Shown here piece by piece: positions 8,207-16,826 of a stretch of 64,000 nucleotides of DNA. The notes beneath the pieces were generated by a model, which did not search any database, was not told where the DNA came from, and saw only the letters and a list, made by a program, of their open reading frames with translations. The translations under genes were made by a program, and so were the position numbers. This DNA is from Ilyomonas sp965199905 (GTDB taxonomy: Bacteria > Bacteroidota > Bacteroidia > Chitinophagales > Chitinophagaceae): assembly GCA_965199905.1 (NCBI GenBank), contig OZ241366.1, positions 1-64,000 on the forward strand. Reading direction: 5' to 3'. Position 1 is the first letter of the stretch, and each line of letters begins with the position of its first letter.

Positions 8207-9235
8207 ATGGAAGCGCAACGCACAGAAGTAGAAACACTGGGTGAGTTTGGACTGATTGATCATCTTACGAAAAACTTTGAGATACAAAATGCATCTACGG
8301 TTGTCAGTATTGGCGACGATGCGGCCGTAATTGATCATTACGGAAAACAAACTGTGGTAACTACAGATTTATTGGTGGAAGGCATTCACTTCGACCTGAT
8401 GTACACGCCGCTTAAACACTTAGGTTATAAGAGTGTCATCGTAAACCTGAGCGATGTGTATGCGATGAATGCTACGCCTACGCAAATTACACTAAGCATC
8501 GCGTTCAGCAACCGTTTTAGCGTGGAAGCGCTGAACGAATTTTATGAAGGTGTGTATGCCGCTTGCGAGCGTTATAATGTAGACTTGATTGGAGGCGATA
8601 CATCTGCTTCGCAAAAAGGATTTTTGATTTCTGTAACCGCTTTAGGGGAAATAACGCCAAATCAATTTGTAAGACGCAATACGGCGCAATCGGGCGATTT
8701 GATTTGTGTGAGTGGTTTTGTTGGCGGTGCTTTTTTAGGTCTTACATTGCTTGAAAGGGAAAAGAAAATTTATTTAGAAAATCCACAGATACAACCTGAC
8801 CTTGAAGGTGAAGATTATATCGTAGGAAGGTTTTTAAAACCGGAAGCCCGTCGTGATATCATCCGGTTTTTCGAAGAGCAAAATATTACGCCTACAGCAA
8901 TGATGGACGTAAGCGATGGCGTTAGCAGCGAGGTATTGCATATCTGCAAGCAAAGCCGCGTTGGTTGCCGAATTTATGAAGAAAAACTGCCGATCCATGA
9001 ATTAGCCAGGCAAGCAGCTTATAAGTTTGGGCTCGACCCAACTGTGTGCGCTTTAAATGGCGGCGAAGATTATGAACTGATCTTTACGCTGAAGCAAGAT
9101 GATTATGATAAAATTGTTCTTAACGAAGACATTAGCGTCATCGGATATATTGCGCCGGAGGAAGAAGGCAGAAAGTTTTTAAGTAAAGGCGGCAATACTT
9201 ACGATTTAATTGCACAAGGCTGGAAGGCTTTCTAA
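8207..9235 (+). CDS. thiL: Thiamine-monophosphate kinase
   Basis: The 342-residue protein has the AIR-synthase/ThiL fold and phosphorylates thiamine monophosphate to the cofactor thiamine diphosphate with ATP. Typical segments are GEFGLIDHLTKNF at the N-terminus, SIGDDAAVID (metal and nucleotide site), TTDLLVEGIHFDL, VNLSDVYAMNATP, GGDTSAS and the MMDVSDGVSSEVLHIC block. Length is slightly above that of the E. coli enzyme, as is common in Bacteroidota. It follows the SuhB-like gene on the same strand. No TPP riboswitch is visible upstream. An inverted-repeat element begins 26 bases after its stop. Confidence 0.92.
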   Translation: MEAQRTEVETLGEFGLIDHLTKNFEIQNASTVVSIGDDAAVIDHYGKQTVVTTDLLVEGIHFDLMYTPLKHLGYKSVIVNLSDVYAMNATPTQITLSIAFSNRFSVEALNEFYEGVYAACERYNVDLIGGDTSASQKGFLISVTALGEITPNQFVRRNTAQSGDLICVSGFVGGAFLGLTLLEREKKIYLENPQIQPDLEGEDYIVGRFLKPEARRDIIRFFEEQNITPTAMMDVSDGVSSEVLHICKQSRVGCRIYEEKLPIHELARQAAYKFGLDPTVCALNGGEDYELIFTLKQDDYDKIVLNEDISVIGYIAPEEEGRKFLSKGGNTYDLIAQGWKAF

Positions 9236-9261
9236 GTGTAGATTTGGGGGGGATTTGATAA

Positions 9262-9384
9262 TAAGTAGTCATGCACAATTATCCATGCAAAATTCAGTTA
9301 TCAGGTTCCGCATGGCGCTGAAGACGCCAGGTTGCGGAATGACGAAACTGCTTTATTATCCGTTTAATTTTGAATGACTACTTA
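9262..9384. repeat. Small inverted-repeat (MITE-like) element
   Basis: A perfect 11-bp inverted repeat, TAAGTAGTCAT at 9262-9272 and ATGACTACTTA at 9374-9384, extends inward to about 20 bp with two mismatches. The interior holds a second nested hairpin, TTCCGCA with TGCGGAA, and inside it TGGCG with CGCCA around CTGAAGA. It sits exactly between the converging thiL and recQ genes. It encodes nothing. It could work as a long bidirectional terminator or be a non-autonomous mobile element. Confidence 0.6.
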
Positions 9385-9412
9385 ACGTTCAAAATATCAA
9401 CTCAAATACACT

Positions 9413-11317
9413 TTATACGAGGTGTATCATTCCATCCACACTTTTCACTTTTCGTTCCTGCTGCAGATAGTTCAATACTTTCCAGAATTTATTGCGGTGA
9501 ATATGTGTAACAGATAATTTCAGGTGATTGATATTGATGCCTGATGTTGTAATCAATTTTAAAAGATGCTGCTGTATGTCAGCAAATTCTTCATTGGTAA
9601 TGTGGAGACTTTTTTGTTGCAGGCAATTGTCGCAAACGCCGCAATCCTGAGCTTCTTTATCACCAAAATAAAAAGCCATAAAGCGACTGCGGCATTGATG
9701 CTCAAGCAATGTATAATCAATCATAGCTTCCACACGATTGGTGTAGTGCTGACGTCGCTGCAGGTAAGTTTCGTTATTTATATTCAGATATTTTGCCGGT
9801 GCGCGATTGCATAGAAAATGAATTTGCGGAGTTTCTTTTTGTGGCTTGTATTTGATAATGCCAAACGATTGCAACTGTCGCAATTGTTCTCTTACCACAT
9901 CATCATGAACCTTTAATAATTGTGCAATCTGCCGTTCATAAACAGATACTTCATTGTCTAAAATATCAGCGTAACTACGAAGCAAACATTTGATGATCGC
10001 TTCACATTTCGGATGGCTTCGCTCAAATTCACCCAGCCCAAATTTATCAGTAGTAAACATAGCTTTTGAAGGCAAAAAAATCGTTTCGTGGAAGGTGATA
10101 TAACCTTCTCCTTCCAACGCTTTCAGTGCATAAATAACCACAGAGGCATCAAGATGAAAATTGGTGATAAACGTTTTCATGTCGAAGTCATAATACATAT
10201 CTTCTCCGCTGCCCACCGGTATTTCAAGAAAATCAGATAAATGCTGATAGACTTCCTTAATCTGCGTAACAGAAGGGAAACGCGCAGCCGGCAAGGCTTT
10301 TAGCTCCTCAACATCTTTCACCTGATGAAGCAATACAGCAAATGCACGTTTGCCATCTCGGCCGGCGCGACCGGCTTCCTGGTAATAGTTTTCCATACAG
10401 TCAGGCACATCAAAATGCACCACCGTTCTTACATCAGGCTTATCTATACCCATACCGAATGCATTGGTACAAACAATTACGCGGGTTTGATTATCTATCC
10501 ATTGTTGCTGCTTTTGCGTTCTGTCCTCACCCGTAAGACCAGCGTGATAATAATCAGAAGAAATGTTTTGATAAGCCAGTAATTGCGCAACTTCTTTTGT
10601 GCGTTTTCTGCTTTTGCAATACACAATACTGCTGCCCTGCACGTTATGTAAAATCCCGGTTAGTTTGTTGATTTTGCTATCACATTTGAACACAGAATAG
10701 GAGAGGTTGGGTCTTTCAAACGATTGGTGAAAAATATGTTTGCCGGAGAACTTGAGTTTATCAAGAATATCATCCTGTACCTGTTGTGTAGCAGAAGCTG
10801 TCAGGGCTAATATTGGCACATCATATTCAAGATTATCTCTTAGCTGCGCAATGCGCAAATAAGGCGGACGAAAATCATATCCCCATTGCGAAATACAATG
10901 CGCTTCATCAACTGCAATGAGATTGACGTTGAGTGCATGCAGATATTCGTTGAATAAATTTGTCTCTAATCGTTCGGGAGATAAATAAAGAAATTTGCAG
11001 TCGCCATAGATAGCATCCAGCAAGGTTTGCTTCACTTCATATTGAGTCATACCGCTGTAAATAGCGAGTGCAGGAATGCCTTTCTTTGTTAGGTTTTGCA
11101 CCTGGTCTTTCATCAAGGCAATCAATGGTGTAATAACAATACACAAACCATCTTTTAAGAGAGCCGGTATCTGAAAACAAATGGATTTGCCACCACCAGT
11201 CGGCAACAGAGCTAATGTATCGTTGCCATCCAGCACAGATTGAATGATGGCTTCCTGCTCGCCGCGGAATGCTGTATGATGCCAGTATTGCTGAAGAATA
11301 GAAAGCGGCGATTGCAT
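9413..11317 (-). CDS. recQ: ATP-dependent DNA helicase RecQ, short form
   Basis: The 634-residue protein is a RecQ-family 3'-5' DNA helicase used in recombination and repair of stalled forks. Walker A is PTGGGKS with Lys44, the DEAH box is at 137-140 within VDEAHCISQWG, and helicase motif VI appears as YYQEAGRAGRDGK. The RecQ zinc-binding cysteines are visible in CRSRFMAFYFGD...CGVCDNC (about 555-583). The C-terminal HRDC domain of E. coli RecQ is not recognisable; instead a short winged-helix-like tail follows. This short form seems common in Bacteroidota. It starts 19 bases after the end of copA on the same strand, so it may be expressed from the copA transcript. Confidence 0.93.
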   Translation of the reverse strand: MQSPLSILQQYWHHTAFRGEQEAIIQSVLDGNDTLALLPTGGGKSICFQIPALLKDGLCIVITPLIALMKDQVQNLTKKGIPALAIYSGMTQYEVKQTLLDAIYGDCKFLYLSPERLETNLFNEYLHALNVNLIAVDEAHCISQWGYDFRPPYLRIAQLRDNLEYDVPILALTASATQQVQDDILDKLKFSGKHIFHQSFERPNLSYSVFKCDSKINKLTGILHNVQGSSIVYCKSRKRTKEVAQLLAYQNISSDYYHAGLTGEDRTQKQQQWIDNQTRVIVCTNAFGMGIDKPDVRTVVHFDVPDCMENYYQEAGRAGRDGKRAFAVLLHQVKDVEELKALPAARFPSVTQIKEVYQHLSDFLEIPVGSGEDMYYDFDMKTFITNFHLDASVVIYALKALEGEGYITFHETIFLPSKAMFTTDKFGLGEFERSHPKCEAIIKCLLRSYADILDNEVSVYERQIAQLLKVHDDVVREQLRQLQSFGIIKYKPQKETPQIHFLCNRAPAKYLNINNETYLQRRQHYTNRVEAMIDYTLLEHQCRSRFMAFYFGDKEAQDCGVCDNCLQQKSLHITNEEFADIQQHLLKLITTSGININHLKLSVTHIHRNKFWKVLNYLQQERKVKSVDGMIHLV

Positions 11318-11335
11318 ACTCTAAAATAGACCTTT

Positions 11336-13567
11336 TTAAATAACCCGCTTCCAGCGCAGAGCCACAGAGTTGATTGCTAAAACCACATCGCTGAAACCCA
11401 TCAATAAAGCTGCAACACCAGGATTTAAAAAGCCAAGTGCTGCCACAGGAATCGCGATGATATTATAAGCAAATGCCCAGGCAAGATTGGTCTTGATGGT
11501 TTGATAAGTATGCCTGCCCAAACCCAGAGCCAGCGGCAGGTTGCGCAAGCCATGATTCATTAAAACGACCTGCGCACTTTGCATTGCAATCTGTGTGGCT
11601 TCGCTTAGTGAAATGCCTACTGTTGCCTTTGCCAAAGCTGGTGCATCATTGATGCCATCGCCAACCATTGCAGTTGGTTGTTTTTGCGAAAGAGAAGCAA
11701 TAACCCGGAGCTTTTGCTCTGGTGTTTGCTCTGCAATAACAGTATCAATACTCAGTTGTGCGGCAACCTGCTCACATTTTTTCCGGCTATCACCACTAAG
11801 CAATATTGTCTTTATTTTTTTACGATGAAGTTGTTCTATTACATCTTTGGCTTCCGGACGAATAGCATCTGCCACATCAAGCCAGCCTATCAATTCATCG
11901 TTGCGAAGAAGGTAAACATTATGAGAGTCATCGGCAGTAAGTTGTCCGGCTATTTTATAAGAACCAGCTATAAATTCATTGCCTTCTTTATCCTTTGCTT
12001 TCATGCCAATGCCTCTTATTTCTTCAATCTTCGCCCAGCGTATATCGCCTTTCGTTTTCCATTCCTTGGCAATGGCTTTTCCAATTGGGTGACTTGAATA
12101 TTTTTCAAGGGAAAACACAATGCGCTTGAACTCATCAGCGGTGAGCGATGCATTGTAAATAGTAGGTGGTGAGTGATGAGTGGTGAGTGGTGAATGAGAT
12201 GTGAGAGTGCTTGTTGACTTTTCTAAAACCTGATCTTCAATTTGTTCTTTCTGATGAGCAGTAACTGAAAAATGGGTGATGGTAAATTCACCTGTTGTCA
12301 GTGTTCCTGTTTTATCAAATACAACTTGTTGAATGTCTTTAAACACTTCAAGGCTGCGAGCATTTCTGAATAAAATTCCATTCCTGGCGGCTCTTCCCAG
12401 CCCAACAGCAATGGCTGCCGGCGTTGCCAATCCCATAGCGCAGGGACACGAAATAACAAGCACTGCAATGCCCCGCAAAAGACTTTCTCCCACACCTGCG
12501 GAAGCAAAAAAATAATTGATCAAAAAAGTAAGCAACGCTATACTAACAACCGCCGGAACAAAGACGGCGCTTATCTTGTCTGCCAATTGTTGAACAGGCG
12601 GTTTCTCTGACTGTGCGTCCTGAACCATTTTTAAAATCTGGTTCATTACGGTATCGTTACCAGCAGCCGTTACATAAGCTTTTAAAGTGCCACTTTCTAC
12701 CAGGCTGCCGCCAATCAGTTTGTCGTTCATCCTTTTCTCCAGCGGCGCACTTTCACCTGTCAGGATGGCTTCGCTCACGCTGGCTTCGCCCCATAACACT
12801 TTACAATCGGCAGGCACTTGTTCGCCGGTTTTGATTAGCAAAATATCGCCGGTTTTTAAACTGCTGCTTTCAACCGGAAAAACATGTTCCTGGTGCTGAT
12901 CATCATACGCTATCATGTTCGCCATCAGCTTTTGCGATACGGTCAATTTTAGCAGCTCTGTTTGTGTACTTTGCACCGATTTATCTTCCAGCCAATTGCC
13001 CAGAAATACAAGCGTGATAATAGTAGCTGTGGTTTCATAAAAAAGATATTGCTCTGCCTGCCCGGTCAATGTTCCGTAAAGACTATAAACAAAAGAAGCC
13101 ACCGCACCGATTGTGATTAACACATTCATGTTTGGCACGCCTTTCAAAAGGCTTTTTACAGCGCTTTTGCCAAAATAATTCATGCCGACAATAAAAACAG
13201 GAAGTGTGAGCGCCAGTTGCACATAAGAGTTCATGAGTATCATGCTATGCAAGCCAACCATATGGGCAAGCAAAGGCAGCGTGAACGGCAGACAGAATAA
13301 AAAGCGATAAAAGTTGTTTTTAAAAACCAAGCGGCTGCTTCCATTGTCAGCCTCTTCCGTTACTACCTTATAGCCTAAACTATTAATGCCTTTTTGTAAA
13401 GCGAGGTCGGTTGCTCCCTCCTTTTTTTCAAACGAAACATCGCCGCCAATAAAATTGACTTTGACATTTTTCTGTCCTTGTTTTTCTAAATATTTTTCAA
13501 TGGAAAGTGCACAGTTGGTACAACTCATGCCCTGCACTTTCCAATTTATTGTTTCGCTGTTATCCAT
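11336..13567 (-). CDS. copA: Heavy-metal-translocating P-type ATPase (copper type)
   Basis: This P1B ATPase of about 743 residues exports a soft metal, probably Cu(I), across the inner membrane. Visible parts are an N-terminal HMA domain with GMSCTNC, eight predicted membrane segments, the metal-binding CPC motif (SCPCAMGLATP), the phosphorylation site DKTGTLTTG, the HP motif (SSHPIGKAIA) and the GDGINDAPAL hinge. The reading frame is open to 13672; I chose the ATG at 13567 because the HMA domain follows directly, with ATG 13591 possible. An unusual stretch rich in Thr, Ser, His and Pro lies in the nucleotide-binding domain and comes from a heptad repeat at 12161-12208. The CPC motif fits copper, but silver or another metal cannot be ruled out. 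Confidence 0.9.
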   Translation of the reverse strand: MDNSETINWKVQGMSCTNCALSIEKYLEKQGQKNVKVNFIGGDVSFEKKEGATDLALQKGINSLGYKVVTEEADNGSSRLVFKNNFYRFLFCLPFTLPLLAHMVGLHSMILMNSYVQLALTLPVFIVGMNYFGKSAVKSLLKGVPNMNVLITIGAVASFVYSLYGTLTGQAEQYLFYETTATIITLVFLGNWLEDKSVQSTQTELLKLTVSQKLMANMIAYDDQHQEHVFPVESSSLKTGDILLIKTGEQVPADCKVLWGEASVSEAILTGESAPLEKRMNDKLIGGSLVESGTLKAYVTAAGNDTVMNQILKMVQDAQSEKPPVQQLADKISAVFVPAVVSIALLTFLINYFFASAGVGESLLRGIAVLVISCPCAMGLATPAAIAVGLGRAARNGILFRNARSLEVFKDIQQVVFDKTGTLTTGEFTITHFSVTAHQKEQIEDQVLEKSTSTLTSHSPLTTHHSPPTIYNASLTADEFKRIVFSLEKYSSHPIGKAIAKEWKTKGDIRWAKIEEIRGIGMKAKDKEGNEFIAGSYKIAGQLTADDSHNVYLLRNDELIGWLDVADAIRPEAKDVIEQLHRKKIKTILLSGDSRKKCEQVAAQLSIDTVIAEQTPEQKLRVIASLSQKQPTAMVGDGINDAPALAKATVGISLSEATQIAMQSAQVVLMNHGLRNLPLALGLGRHTYQTIKTNLAWAFAYNIIAIPVAALGFLNPGVAALLMGFSDVVLAINSVALRWKRVI
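12161..12208 (-). repeat. Heptad repeat tract inside the copA reading frame
   Basis: On the minus strand the tract reads as 7-base units such as CATTCAC, CACTCAC, CACTCAT, CACTCAC and CACCTAC, the same type as the intergenic tract before thrC. It is translated in frame into a run like SHSPLTTHHSPPT between the phosphorylation site and the HP motif. No stop codon or frameshift results. Confidence 0.8.
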
Positions 13568-13763
13568 ATTTTTTTCTTGAGAAGAACTCATTCCTGTTTG
13601 CAATAAATTATCACGAACGAATTGACCTGCAAAGGGAAGAAATATTTCTGTTGTGTGCGGAAGACTTGACACAACGATGGCAATTTTAGTAAAAGCTTGT
13701 TCTTATATTTTGATGCCTGTAACAATTTTTATGGTGATTATTTGAAAGTAAAGATGCAACCTC

Positions 13764-13880
13764 GGATTCGCTTTTGTAAAAGCTAAATCATTGCCCGGAA
13801 CCTCTCTGTGTGCGACGCAACTGCCGATGATAAAAGCGACGGACGACGGCTACCAAAAATGTATTTTGTATATCATTTCA
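13764..13880 (-). repeat. Dispersed repeat, copy C (inverted), no hairpin
   Basis: Read on the minus strand it shows TTTTTGGTAGCC, GTCCGTCGCTTTTATCATCGG and GGTTCCGGGCAATGATTTAGC with a GCGAATCC end. The hairpin module is missing; GCGACGCAACTG stands at its place, similar to copy H. It lies between the divergent copA and SDR genes. Confidence 0.75.
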
Positions 13881-13941
13881 AACCGATAAGCTAACACAAT
13901 TTTGCATACTCTTGTTCTTTCATCAATTTTAATTCAGGGTT

Positions 13942-14715
13942 ATGTTTAGTCTTCAAAATAAAACCATTCTTATCACCGGCGGCGGAAGCGGCATTGGCAG
14001 GGCGATAGCCATTCTTTTTGCAAAGCAAAGAGCCAATGTTTTTATCCTTGATATGGATGAAACAGGTGCGTTGGAAACCATCCGCTTTATTGAATCGGAA
14101 GGCGCCATAGCTGTTTTTAAAAAATGCAATGTGGCAGATGAGGAAGAAGTAAAAACGGTTGTTGAAGAAATGGCTGCCTTAAACAGTCGTATTGATGTGT
14201 TGGTAAATAACGCTGGCATCGCGCATGTTGGTACGGCAGAAAGTACAACTGAAGCCGATATTGACAGGTTGTTATCTGTGAATGTGAAAGGCGTTTATCA
14301 TACGATAAAAGCGGCTTTGCCATATATGAAACAACATGGTGGCGCAATACTAAATATGGCTTCGATTGCTGCGCATGTTGGCTTGCCCGACCGCTTTGCT
14401 TATAGCATGACAAAAGGCGCTGTGGCAGGCATTACGTTATCTGTTGCGAAAGATTATCTGCAATATGGAATCCGTTGTAACAGTATATCGCCGGCACGGG
14501 TGCACACGCCGTTTGTAGATGGATTTATAGCCAAAAACTATCCGGGAAAAGAAGACGAGATGTTTAAAAAATTATCTGCCACACAGCCTATCGGGCGCAT
14601 GGCAAAGCCAGAAGAAATTGCCTGTCTGGCTTTATATTTATGTTCAGATGAAGCTTCGTTTATCACGGGTTGCGATTACCCGATAGACGGTGGTTTTTTG
14701 TATCTGAACAACTAA
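13942..14715 (+). CDS. Short-chain dehydrogenase/reductase
   Basis: The 257-residue protein is a classical SDR. The nucleotide-binding TGGGSGIG is at 12-19, NNAG at 89-92, the catalytic Ser lies near 141 in NMASIAA, and the YxxxK pair is Tyr154-Lys158 in YSMTKG. The acidic residues after strand two (ILDMDE, 35-40) suggest preference for NAD over NADP. The C-terminal CSDEASFITGCDYPIDGGF is typical. Substrate is unknown; sugar alcohols and 3-hydroxyacids are common for this subgroup. It is transcribed alone, between repeat copies C and D. Confidence 0.85.
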   Translation: MFSLQNKTILITGGGSGIGRAIAILFAKQRANVFILDMDETGALETIRFIESEGAIAVFKKCNVADEEEVKTVVEEMAALNSRIDVLVNNAGIAHVGTAESTTEADIDRLLSVNVKGVYHTIKAALPYMKQHGGAILNMASIAAHVGLPDRFAYSMTKGAVAGITLSVAKDYLQYGIRCNSISPARVHTPFVDGFIAKNYPGKEDEMFKKLSATQPIGRMAKPEEIACLALYLCSDEASFITGCDYPIDGGFLYLNN

Positions 14716-14751
14716 GCGAAGCGGCAGCTTTATAAGTATTTGATGAGCTGG

Positions 14752-14892
14752 AATGAAATATAAAATATATTTTTTGATGACCATCGTTCGCCGCTTTTCT
14801 CATCGACAGTTGTGATACTTGCTTGTAGAAGCAGCAAGTATTCTCACATCAGCGTTCCGGGCAATGATTGAGGCTTGACAAGAGTGAATTAT
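14752..14892 (+). repeat. Dispersed repeat, copy D, with hairpin
   Basis: Forward copy with GATGACCATCGTTCGCCGC, CATCGACAGTTGTG and ATCAGCGTTCCGGGCAATGA. The hairpin stem is ATACTTGC (14815-14822) with GCAAGTAT (14834-14841). Compared with copies B and I both stem arms carry a matching change, so pairing is preserved. The loop is TTGTAGAAGCA. Confidence 0.85.
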
Positions 14893-14925
14893 CATTCATT
14901 CAAACTGATATTTTATCCAAAATGA

Positions 14926-14962
14926 AAACAGGAAGCGATTTTATTATCATCACTTCCTGTTT
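14926..14962 (-). terminator. Terminator of tRNA-Arg
   Basis: AAACAGGAAG pairs with CTTCCTGTTT to form a 10-bp stem just after the tRNA 3' end on the minus strand, followed by TTTTCATTTTGG. Position and T-rich end fit an intrinsic terminator for the single tRNA transcript. Confidence 0.75.
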
Positions 14963-15036
14963 GGTAGTCCCGACAAGAATCGAACTTGTATCTAAAGTTT
15001 AGGAAACTTCTATTCTATCCGTTGAACTACGGAACC
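14962..15036 (-). tRNA. tRNA-Arg (anticodon CCU)
   Basis: A 75-base cloverleaf is complete on the minus strand, with encoded CCA. The acceptor GGTTCCG pairs with CGGGACT through two G-U wobbles. The D stem is GTTC/GAAT. The anticodon stem GAAGT/ACTTT holds the loop TTCCTAA, giving anticodon CCU, which reads AGG. The variable loop is 4 bases, and the T arm ACAAG-TTCGATT-CTTGT is canonical. A perfect -7 box lies 17 bases upstream. Confidence 0.95.
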
Positions 15037-15053
15037 AAAATTTTAGGACGCCG

Positions 15054-15087
15054 CAAAAGTAACAATTCTTACCTTTCGCTTTTCAAA
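15054..15087 (-). promoter_or_regulatory. Promoter of tRNA-Arg
   Basis: On the minus strand TTTG (15084-15087 as CAAA) is followed after 22 bases by TACTTTTG (15054-15061 as CAAAAGTA), a full TAnnTTTG match. It would start the transcript just before the tRNA. It also lies just ahead of the divergent VOC gene start at 15097. Confidence 0.6.
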
Positions 15088-15096
15088 TATTACCGC

Positions 15097-15549
15097 ATGA
15101 AATCTATTGTTATCGCCTGTTTGTTTGCCGTTATTACGACAACGTCTGTTGTTGCGCAAAAAGCTTCGCAGCCAGTGTTTGACCACACTACCATTTTTGT
15201 AACTGATTTAAAACGCAGTGCCGATTTTTATGAAAATGTAATGCAGCTTCCTGTAATACCTGAACCATTTCATGACAACAAACATGTTTGGCTGCGCGCT
15301 GGTGAGCACAGCCAGATTCATATTGTGCTGGGCGCAAAAGAAGATACAGATCATGACATCAATATCCATCTCGCATTTAGTGTAGCGTCTATGGATGCGT
15401 TTATGAAGCACCTTGATTCTGTGAAAGCAGAGTATGGCAATTGGGCTAAAGAATCCAAAAAAGTACAGGAGCGCCCCGATGGCGTGAAGCAAGTTTATTT
15501 GAAAGATCCGGACGGTTACTGGATTGAAGTGAATGATGATAGGTTTTAG
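15097..15549 (+). CDS. Secreted VOC/glyoxalase-fold protein
   Basis: The 150-residue product begins with a clear Sec signal peptide (MKSIVIACLFAVITTTSVVAQ) and continues with one vicinal-oxygen-chelate domain: FDHTTIFVTDLKRSADFY at its start and VYLKDPDGYWIEVND at its end. VOC domains hold a metal with His and Glu residues; His28-like in FDHT and the Glu of WIEV are in place. A longer frame opens at 14986 but would run through the tRNA, so the ATG at 15097 is the right start. An export signal on a VOC domain is less common than the cytosolic form. Substrate unknown. Confidence 0.75.
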   Translation: MKSIVIACLFAVITTTSVVAQKASQPVFDHTTIFVTDLKRSADFYENVMQLPVIPEPFHDNKHVWLRAGEHSQIHIVLGAKEDTDHDINIHLAFSVASMDAFMKHLDSVKAEYGNWAKESKKVQERPDGVKQVYLKDPDGYWIEVNDDRF

Positions 15550-15552
15550 AGC

Positions 15553-15690
15553 CGTTAGCTATCAGCTTTCAGCCGTCAGCTATCAGATTTTTCAGTTAGT
15601 TCCTTAGCCTTACTTGTTATTTGCCCGGCAAAGTATTCCTGATTCGGGGAATGTTAAACCGGAAGCTGATTGCTGAAGGCTGACAGCTTA
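15553..15690. repeat. Inverted pair of AGCT-type heptad tracts around a small hairpin
   Basis: Left tract 15553-15586 has 7-base steps (GTTAGCT, ATCAGCT, TTCAGCC, GTCAGCT, ATCAG). The right tract 15661-15690 is the same repeat on the other strand (AGCTGTC, AGCCTTC, AGCAATC, AGCTTCC). The two can pair. Between them ATTCC and GGAAT form a small inner hairpin near 15636-15653. The element ends just ahead of the promoter box of the next gene. Confidence 0.6.
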
Positions 15691-15697
15691 TTGCCAT

Positions 15698-15705
15698 TAT
15701 CTTTG
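15698..15705 (+). promoter_or_regulatory. -7 promoter element of the TPR membrane-protein gene
   Basis: TATCTTTG is a full match to TAnnTTTG and ends 19 bases before the ATG at 15725. No TTG stands at the ideal -33 distance; the region upstream is the heptad element. Confidence 0.5.
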
Positions 15706-15724
15706 CGCTCCTCAAAAAAAGTGA

Positions 15725-16375
15725 ATGAAGTTTTACAACCTGATTATAAAGTACCGGTTTCCATTAAGTATACTGGCATTGGTGCTGGCAATTGTCGTGA
15801 ATATTACCAGCGGTTTTTGGCCCGCATTCATCTTGTATTTTTTAGCTCTTATTGGCTTGTTTAGTCACTTCTTTATAGGTCCGCTTCGCATGGTGCAGCA
15901 ACCTATGGAAGCCGGCAATATTGAAGAAGTAGAAAGGATTATTGATTCCATCTGGTTTCCCAATTTATTGTTCAAACCTATACGTTCTACTTATTACACG
16001 TTAAAGGGAAATCTTGCCATGATGAAGCAGGATTTTGACAGTGCCGAAAAGCATTTGAAAAAAAGTTCCGAACTGGGCTCACCAATGCCGGAAGCAGAAG
16101 GTGCGAACAAACTTCAGCTTGGCATGATGGCTTTGCAAAAAGGAAATTTCAAAGAAGGTGAAAGCTACATTCGTGGAGCTATCCGCGCGGGTATTCCGGA
16201 TAAAGAAAGTGAAGCTGTGGCTTACTTAAGCATGTGCCAGATCTTCCTGAACAAAAGAGAATTTCGGGCAGCTAAAGATTTTTTTCGCAAAGCAAAAGCC
16301 TGTAAGCCAAAAACGAAACAGGTGGTTGACCAGATTAAAGAATTAGAATCTTATATATCGCGGATACCGGGGTAA
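15725..16375 (+). CDS. Membrane-anchored TPR-like protein
   Basis: The 216-residue protein starts with two closely spaced membrane segments (about residues 11-28 and 32-50) and continues with a helical region of TPR-like pairs: KGNLAMMKQDFDSAEKHLKKS (partly), KLQLGMMALQKGNFKEGESYI and SMCQIFLNKREFRAAKDFFRKA. TPRs bind other proteins. The domain would face the cytosol or periplasm depending on topology, which cannot be decided here. Function unknown. It is transcribed alone after a good -7 box. Confidence 0.65.
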   Translation: MKFYNLIIKYRFPLSILALVLAIVVNITSGFWPAFILYFLALIGLFSHFFIGPLRMVQQPMEAGNIEEVERIIDSIWFPNLLFKPIRSTYYTLKGNLAMMKQDFDSAEKHLKKSSELGSPMPEAEGANKLQLGMMALQKGNFKEGESYIRGAIRAGIPDKESEAVAYLSMCQIFLNKREFRAAKDFFRKAKACKPKTKQVVDQIKELESYISRIPG

Positions 16376-16826
16376 TAGGATTAGATAATTTAGACTGAAT
16401 TCAGCGATAGTATAGAGATTCTAAAAAATGTTTTTTATCAGAGGGTGAACTGCTTTTAAATTAAAACTTTGTTCTCTTCGTCTGATAATCCATATACTCA
16501 TATTGTTCTTTATAGAAGTATTTCTGCCTGCCTTTTTATTTTACTATTTATACCAAGTTTTTTAATGAAGAAACGGCTGAAAACAGTCATTCGTTTCATT
16601 GAATTAGTTAATCAATACGTAGTGAATACAGCCGGCTTTTTATCATTACGTTATTATATTCTGACGTAACAATAGATACGTCTCAATCATTACGCCTCTA
16701 ACTCGATATCCTCTCCATTATATACCACTCACTTGATAATTGTTAGGAGTTCTTTATTGTTTCAAAACTCTATGTAAGTACGTTAGGTATTGTATTTGTC
16801 GATTCCTTTAGTCAAATAATATACCT
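16376..16826. other. Intergenic gap without recognised features
   Basis: The 450 bases are AT-rich and contain only short frames without family resemblance. I see no repeat copy, tRNA or strong terminator here. The leader of the DUF4832 gene is at the right end. Confidence 0.5.

Noticed and set aside
14986..15096. Longer start for the VOC protein
   Set aside because: It would translate through the tRNA-Arg gene and its promoter; the signal peptide at 15097 marks the real start.
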